Below are positions 58,481-64,000 of a DNA stretch of 64,000 nt, piece after piece (within the stretch, counting starts at the first letter, position 1; the number at the start of each line of letters is the position of its first letter). The notes under the pieces are model-generated. The model was not told where the DNA came from. It was given only the letters and a program-made list of their open reading frames with translations, and did not search any database. A program made the position numbers and the translations under genes. This stretch comes from Steromphala cineraria. Taxonomy: Eukaryota > Mollusca > Gastropoda > Trochida > Trochidae. Where the stretch lies: assembly GCA_916613615.1 (NCBI GenBank), contig OU744731.1, positions 48,398,645 to 48,462,644 on the forward strand, in the 5' to 3' direction.

Positions 58481-59500
58481 CACAAACACGTTACTTGCAG
58501 AAAAATCGCAGACAGTCACAGAAAAAAAAAATTTCACAAGTCACAAAACACAGTCCAGAAACACAGAAAATGAATGCGATTGTCTTTGAAAAGACCTATT
58601 GTCGACTCCACATACCATGAATAAGAAAATATAGTAGATGAAGATGACTTGAAGTGGCACAAATTCAGATTTCTGAGGACACATCCAAACAGCAGGAGTG
58701 TGGTTAGACCATAGAAGATAACTACAGGGAGGAGAGAGGAGCTACATATCACTTAAAGCGCAACTCCCGGGTGATTTTGCTCCAACTTCGTTCATATATC
58801 TTCACAATGCCTAGCATGTACATTTTGAAGACGTAAAAATCGTATTGATAAGTTAAAAGCGGTCAATTCAATACACCTCTTTGCCATCACAATCAAGTAT
58901 ATTTCATGAAAATCGTAAAAGAAGGCGAAAAACTGTACTGTTTACGTTGCATTTTGACGTGTCGGCCATTTTGTTTTACGGAAAAGACTGGAAAAATCTC
59001 GATTGTTGCCAATGGAATGTGTGACGTCAACTGTGGAACACACGGCCTGCAAAATGGCATCTGTCGTATTATTAGCACTGACAGACAAATAAACACTGAG
59101 GGTTGTAGCGGCCATACCACTCGACAAATCCATGTAAAAACTTGCAAAATGTCTGTAAATAACTCTCTAAAGCAATAGTTGAAAGGAATAACCCCAACCT
59201 TGACCATAAAATTTGATAACTATCTATTAACCAACCCGGAAATGAATCCCTTCAATGGAATCGTACAGCGAAACAATGCGATTTTCAGTTCAAATACATC
59301 TAGGAAAACATTGAGTTTTTTTTTTACATAAGTAATTTCTAATGTATGTGGGTTTGTTTATCAGTGAAATTGCGTCTTTTGGTTTTTTTTTTGTTTTTTT
59401 TTTTTTGTGTGTGTTTTTTTGTGTTTTTTTTTTTTTTTTATTACAAAAAAGAGGATGTTACATACACATTTAAGTAGTTGGCACAGATCGATGTAACAAA
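58481..59500. other. Unassigned stretch
   Basis: The segment starting TTAAAGCGCAACTCCCGGG (58755) up to about 59240 is GC-richer and open in several frames on both strands (58906-59178 plus, 58893-59207 minus), without a recognised domain. It may be an interspersed repeat. T-rich runs fill 59375-59440. Confidence 0.4.
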
Positions 59501-59890
59501 ATAGAGCCATGGGCTCTGTAGCTCATCAGACTTATGATTGGGATAGTTATTTAAGGTTTTGACCCCTGTGACCTCAATTGGGGTCAAGGCATGGTTCGTA
59601 CAGCCCAAATGAACAAAAATTCCAGTACTTTTCAAGTACTTTTCAAGTACCTTTCAGTATTTTTCAAGTACATTTTATTCAAATAGTTACTGTTGTAGAT
59701 ATGTACTTATAATAATACATTTCACAGTTTAACAGCACTTCAAGACTTCTATTACACATTCTTCCATCAGCAAGTTCAATTTTGTAATGTCACTGATATT
59801 ACTGTACACAATCTTACCACTACATGGTAAAAATAAGTATTTAATATCTATTTGTATTGGGTACATACATGTATGTCATTACACAGTTGA

Positions 59891-62604
59891 TTAGCACGTC
59901 TTCAAAATTGCAACCTTTTCATCTAACAGTGAACTCAACTGGGTCATTTCAAGCTGCTTGTCTCTGGCACTCTTTCTCAGGGCATTTGACTGTACAACAA
60001 ATGCCATCTTCTTTGTAGCCTCTGCCTTCAAACTAAGTTCATCAGCAGAATTATTCAAAGTATTGATGTCCTGTTCTATTCTTCTCTTTTTCTTCTTTAT
60101 CTCTTCTATTTCATCTACAGCACTTTTTCTTTTCTGTTTTTCCACTGCAGACTTCTTCTTTTGTCTTTCATTCTCAAGGTACGTCTCGTACCTCTGTCTC
60201 GAGAATTTGACAGACATCAAAAGTGCATTAGTCATTTGCACCTTCAAGATACCCCCAACTGCATGCACATGATCACAGATTGCCCGATGTGCCATTAATG
60301 TCTGTCCTCTCATGTTTTCCACTTCTATCTCTTTGTTGATACTGAATCCTCTTTCTACTGCAGCCTGACCATGTGACAGAGTTAGGATCATTTTCACCAC
60401 ACTGAATATCTTCTGAAACTGCTGATTTCTTCCTTGTTGACACATCCACAGGTGAAAGAACTCATCTGCTGAATCCCTTGTCTTATCAAAGTTTGTGAAC
60501 TTGTCTGTTCCAAACTTGGGGATAGAGTCCATGAAATGTACAAACTGTTCCAGAATGACATCACAATCTATCTCCTCTACTCTCTTAGCACTCAGGAGGA
60601 TATGAAGAAGCTTCTTAAATTTCTGGATGCAATCTTCTTTGGCAGAAGCCATATTCCCAGGGCTCAAACATGACAAGTGCCGGACCAGAGAGTATGAAAC
60701 TGGACATTTCAAAAGCAGTTTCTTGAGAAGATGTATGAGGAAATTCTTGCAATTCATCTTGAAGTCAAGTACTTGTCTTTCACTAGCTTTTTTGTCTGTG
60801 TAACTTGATTTCTGCTTCAGAGCCTTCTCACAGGAAAACCCAACTTCAACTTTACTGTATGTAACATGCAACTCTTTGTCAGTCACATCAACTTTAACAA
60901 GCTGCTCTTCATCCAGTTTCTCCAGTTTCTCCGACTTCATAAATCTCCTCATAAGAGATCTGATCAGCATGACAAGGTCCTCACACAGGAAGCAAACCAT
61001 TGGCTTGTTACTCTGGTACAGACTCAGAAAAGGTTGAAGTTGAAGGGCTATAACCTTGAAAAAATTCAGTTTTGCTAAAAAACAGGAGTCTTGAACAGCA
61101 TCCAAGACAGCTTGGTACGACTTGCAAGTTGGTTTAGGCAGTTTCTTGCTCTCCACAGCTTTTACATAGGCAACAATCTTATCCCACAACACAATTGCCC
61201 TTTCACAGACAGGCACGTTTTCGAGCCAACGATGGCTAACGAATTTCAAAGGCAACATTGACACTCCAGGGACTTTAGTAAAGTCTTCTCTTCTGGCTGG
61301 GGAATCTTTGAATAGGTAATGTAATCCAGACAGAAAAGATGCAACTTTCCATCCTGTTGATTCAGCACCTGCTTTGAACGAGTTGTGCACAATATGCAAA
61401 CCACAAGATCCAATATTTATCAACTTTGAGGTATGGTCCTTCGACAGTTTATCTTGCAACAGTTGTAGAAACTTCCAGTTTACATTAGGGCCATCCATAC
61501 TAACTTGCAACATGTTCGGCACATTAAGTCCACTTTCCAAAACAGAATGAGTGAAGTGTGATATCATGTCAACAGCAGTGCCATGACCTGAAAAACAGAT
61601 AAAATCATCTTTATTATTATTATTATTATTATTATTAATTTGATTTGTTCAATAAACATGATTGAATTTCAGAAATATAATAAAATTAAATTATTTACTT
61701 CTCAATTCTAAAAAAAAATAATGTTACATTTTTATTTCCCATATACATGATGTTCAGTTTATCCATGATCCCATTGATTATCACATTCATACCTCTAGTG
61801 AACAATGGATATAATATACAATTCAAAGTAGTCTAGTAAGCCTTGGGTAAGTTCCAATAATGAATTCTTACCTAGAAACTCAGAAGTGAGGTATCTTGTA
61901 TCCACCTTATTTGTTTCAATATTCCAAAAACGAATATGAATGTCCATTTGTTTTTCTTGCATCTTTGAGTTCAAGCTTTCATCAAACAGAATTACATAAA
62001 GTCCTGATTCTGACACAGACTTTTTCAGTAACTCCAAGAAATGTTGACCAATACCAAACACACTGACGTAAGCTGCCTTTTTCTCTCCACATGTGAATTG
62101 TTTCGCTATTGTACTATCTGGAAACATGGCCCTAAACAGCAGATTGGACTCTTCAGTCGATCTGTACGACTGGTGATCCGTTACTAGTTTCAGTGTCCAA
62201 AGAATCTCCGCTTTGGTAACGTCTTCTTTGGTTACATAACTTGATAAAGGCCGAGTGTCGGTCCGAGTTACAGTAGAAGTTGGTGGTGGCGGGACAGTAA
62301 AGTCTAAGAGTGTTTCAGTTGCATCACTGTCAGACTCACGGGAACTACCGGTATCACATTCACTTTTAGAAATGAAGCTTGAAATACTACTGAATGCAGA
62401 TGATCTCCCGACATTGCGTTGATGTTTCGCCCCCTTCATGTGAGATTTTAGTCCGCTCTCCCCCATGGAAGATATTTCTATCACAGTGTCGCACACGCGG
62501 CACAACGCTTTACGTTTGTCCCCTTTCATGGCCTTCACCCATTTGTTATAAGCTGGGTTGCTCTCCCACTTAGGGTTAAACACACAATGTCCTCTCGAAC
62601 TCAT
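59891..62604 (-). CDS. hAT transposase with one intron
   Basis: Two exons on the minus strand, 62604-61872 and 61587-59891, are joined across a 284-bp GT-AG intron (donor CTAG|GTAAGA, acceptor TTTTTCAG|GTCATG) in phase 1, giving 809 residues. The ATG at 62604 (MSSRGHCVF) is chosen because the longer frame upstream has no ATG. Near the N-terminus is a BED-like zinc finger (C35, C38, H55, H61). FDES at 207-210 and MDGPN at 275-279 supply the first two catalytic Asp (D208, D276); their spacing of 68 equals that of the Hermes transposase. The C-terminal dimerisation block contains AVERGFSIN (656 on). The tail is lysine-rich and coiled-coil-like with KKKKRR as a likely nuclear signal. The enzyme would cut and paste the surrounding element in the nucleus. 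No stop or frameshift was found. Confidence 0.9.
61588..61871 (-). other. Intron of the hAT transposase gene
   Basis: 284 bp, GT-AG, AT-rich, with a (TTA)n microsatellite at about 61612-61637 close to the acceptor. Reading through the donor would add about 25 residues and stop, so splicing is needed for a full enzyme. Confidence 0.85.
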
Positions 62605-63240
62605 TGGATATTTATAGCTTCGCAAAACAAGTCAAACTGGTGCGAGCGCTGTCTGACCTAGATTACCACGAGGCATGTCAATCGGAATGATTCGGCTACT
62701 TACGGAAAGATGCGAATGCTACGGAAAAATACGAGCGTTTCCGAATGACGACTGCGAGTAGAAACACAACGATTTCACTTCCTGGTTTTGAATTTGATCA
62801 TTATCTTTTCAATTAGTGACTTATTTTCAACATTATTTAAAATTCAAGTACATTTGGGCGAATTCAAGTACTTTTGAACAAAATTCCAGTACTTTTCCAG
62901 CACATTTCGAGTAATATCAGAATTCCAGTAGTTTTCAAGTACCCCTAAAAAATTCAAGTAGTTTTCCAGGACCGTGCGAACCATGCAAGGGGTAACCAAA
63001 TATAAAATTTAGAATCTTAATTGACCAAAGAGTCTACACACAACTTTTCAGCTCTCTAGACCTTTTGAAACTGGAGAAGAAGATGAAAATTGGTTTTTAA
63101 GGTTTTGACCCCTGTGACCCCATTTGGGGTCTTCGGGTCATGAAATCTACAATTAAGAATCCCCATTGGCCAAGGAGTCTACTCACAACTTTTCAGCTCT
63201 CTAGACCTTATGGAATTGGAGAAGAAGATGAAAATTGGTT

Positions 63241-64000
63241 TTTAGCTCACCTTTACAAAGTAAATGTGAGCTTATGTCATGGCGCTTCGTCAGTAGTCCG
63301 TCTGTCTGTCCGTCCGTCCGTCTGTCCGTCCGTAAACTTTCACGAAAAAGACTACTCCTCCTAAACGAATTCAGATATCATTCTGAAATTGTAGTATGTT
63401 ATACCCATGGTGATTCCTCACAGAAAGGTAGACGTTTTAGTTTTGAGAATCCAAGATGGCCGCCATGGCAGCCATATTGAATTTTCAATTAGATTTCAGG
63501 AAAAAGACTACTCCTTCTCAACAAATGCAGATATCATTCTGAAATTGTAGTATGTAATACCCATGGTGATTCCTCACAGAAAGGTAGACGTTTCAGTTTT
63601 GAGAATCCAAAATGGCCGCCATGGCAGCCATATTGAATTTTCAATTAGATTTCAGGAAAAAGACTACTCCTCCTAAACGAATGCAGATATCATTCTGAAA
63701 TTGTAGTATGTTATACCCATGGTGATTCCTCACAGAAAGGTAGACGTTTCAGTTTTGAGAATCAAAGATGGCCGCCATGGCAGCCATATTGAATTTTCAA
63801 TTAGATTTCAGGAAAAAGACTACTCCTCCTAAACGAATGCAGATATCATTCTGAAATTGTAGTATGTTATACCCATGGTGATTCCTCACAGAAAGGTAGA
63901 CGTTTCAGTTTTGAGAATCAAAGATGGCCGCTATGGCAGCCATATTGAATTTTCAATTAGATTTCATGAAAAGACTACTCTTTCTAAACCAATCTAGATA
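63241..64000 (-). mobile_element. Family H tandem-monomer element, cut by the window edge
   Basis: Read on the minus strand it has at least four monomers of 156 bp (starts of AGACTACTCC on the plus strand at 63349, 63505, 63661, 63817 and 63972), then GGACGGACGGACAGACGG, then a hairpin (AGCTCAC / GTGAGCT, about 63244-63272), ending AGGTGAGCTAAAAA. This is the same order as in family A, whose end is GATGAGCTAAAAA. The monomers include AAGATGGCCGCCATGGCAGC. The other end lies beyond the window. Confidence 0.85.

Larger units (their letters stand above)
59590..62985 (-). mobile_element. hAT-type DNA transposon, apparently complete
   Basis: The ends are CATGGTTCGTACAG at 59590 and its inverted partner CATGGTTCGCACGG at 62985. 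CAAGG flanks both sides (59585-59589 and 62986-62990). A 5-bp duplication is not the usual hAT 8 bp; I recall hAT lineages with 5-bp targets, but this needs checking. Subterminal arrays of TTCAAGTACTTTTC-like and TTCCAGTACTTTTC-like motifs lie at 59620-59680 and 62830-62970. The single gene inside, on the minus strand, is open. The length is 3.4 kb. Everything needed for an autonomous element seems present. Confidence 0.9.
59501..63240 (+). mobile_element. Family A element, A4-type, split by a hAT insertion (A8)
   Basis: The 5' part (59501-59589: AATAGAGCCATGGGCTCTG, TAGCTCATCAGAC, GACCCCTGTGACCTC) and the 3' part (62986-63240: two monomers with TTTCAGCTCTCTAGACC and CTGGAGAAGAAGATG) belong to one element. 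Removing the hAT and one CAAGG restores GGGGTCAAGGGGTAACC, as in other copies. The element ends within a monomer at 63240, where family H begins. Confidence 0.85.

Noticed and set aside
58893..59207. Overlapping plus and minus frames of 90-104 codons
   Set aside because: Both strands are equally open and neither shows a known domain; probably a repeat.
62605..62625. Earlier start of the hAT transposase (extra 7 codons)
   Set aside because: The codon at 62625 is TTG; the first ATG in frame is at 62604.

Overview
The window looks like nuclear DNA of a marine mollusc, most likely a bivalve. It is AT-rich and has split genes with GT-AG introns, tRNA-headed SINEs, decayed non-LTR retrotransposons, Tc1/mariner and hAT transposons, and many medium-sized elements built from tandem monomers, a GGACGG microsatellite and a terminal hairpin. 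That last architecture is one I associate with bivalve repeats of the pearl/Helentron-like type. The species call rests on repeat style and recall, not on a search. No bacterial features, rRNA, true tRNA gene or CRISPR array was seen.

One host gene can be supported. It lies on the minus strand, with exons at 44117-44020, 43137-42986, 35183-35066 and 29812-29380. They encode the end of a PX domain, the first half of an SH3 domain, the first half of a second SH3 domain, and the end of that SH3 plus a linker with five 11-residue repeats. Splice sites and codon phases agree across these exons. The family is that of NADPH-oxidase organisers (p47phox/NOXO1) and Tks adaptors (SH3PXD2). A phase-compatible exon-like segment at 50465-50357 may be the preceding exon, and it lies inside an inverted-repeat transposon. 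The introns are packed with repeats. The 5' end, the second half of the first SH3 and the 3' end were not found.

Layout. 1-4.6 kb: LINE relic, (CATA)n, and a Tc1-like relic inserted in a 54-bp minisatellite. 5.5-8.6 kb: SINE, family B element, LTR/promoter-like block. 11-16.6 kb: old family A element and a 3.9-kb inverted-repeat element. 17.3-20.2 kb: second LINE relic and a THAP-domain relic. 21-27.7 kb: dispersed repeat, SINE, minisatellites, two family A elements (one with a perfect 870-bp higher-order duplication) and a family F element. 29-44 kb: the PX/SH3 gene with family A, C and E elements, a mariner relic and a MITE in its introns. 44.4-51 kb: third LINE 3' end, family D element, and a 2.1-kb transposon with 340-bp inverted termini. 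54-58.5 kb: promoter-like stretch, two decayed coding relics and a SINE. 59.5-63.2 kb: a family A element split by an apparently intact hAT transposon. 63.2 kb to the end: family H element.

The most notable observations are three. Seven repeat families (A-F, H) appear to share one degenerate core of about 45 bp; in most of them (A-E and H) it sits inside the same overall architecture. A hAT element looks complete (termini, 5-bp target duplication, intron, open 809-residue transposase). A long-inverted-repeat element holds an exon-like segment that is in phase with the neighbouring host gene. All coordinates were read by eye; element borders are good to a few bases where a target duplication is given and to tens of bases elsewhere.
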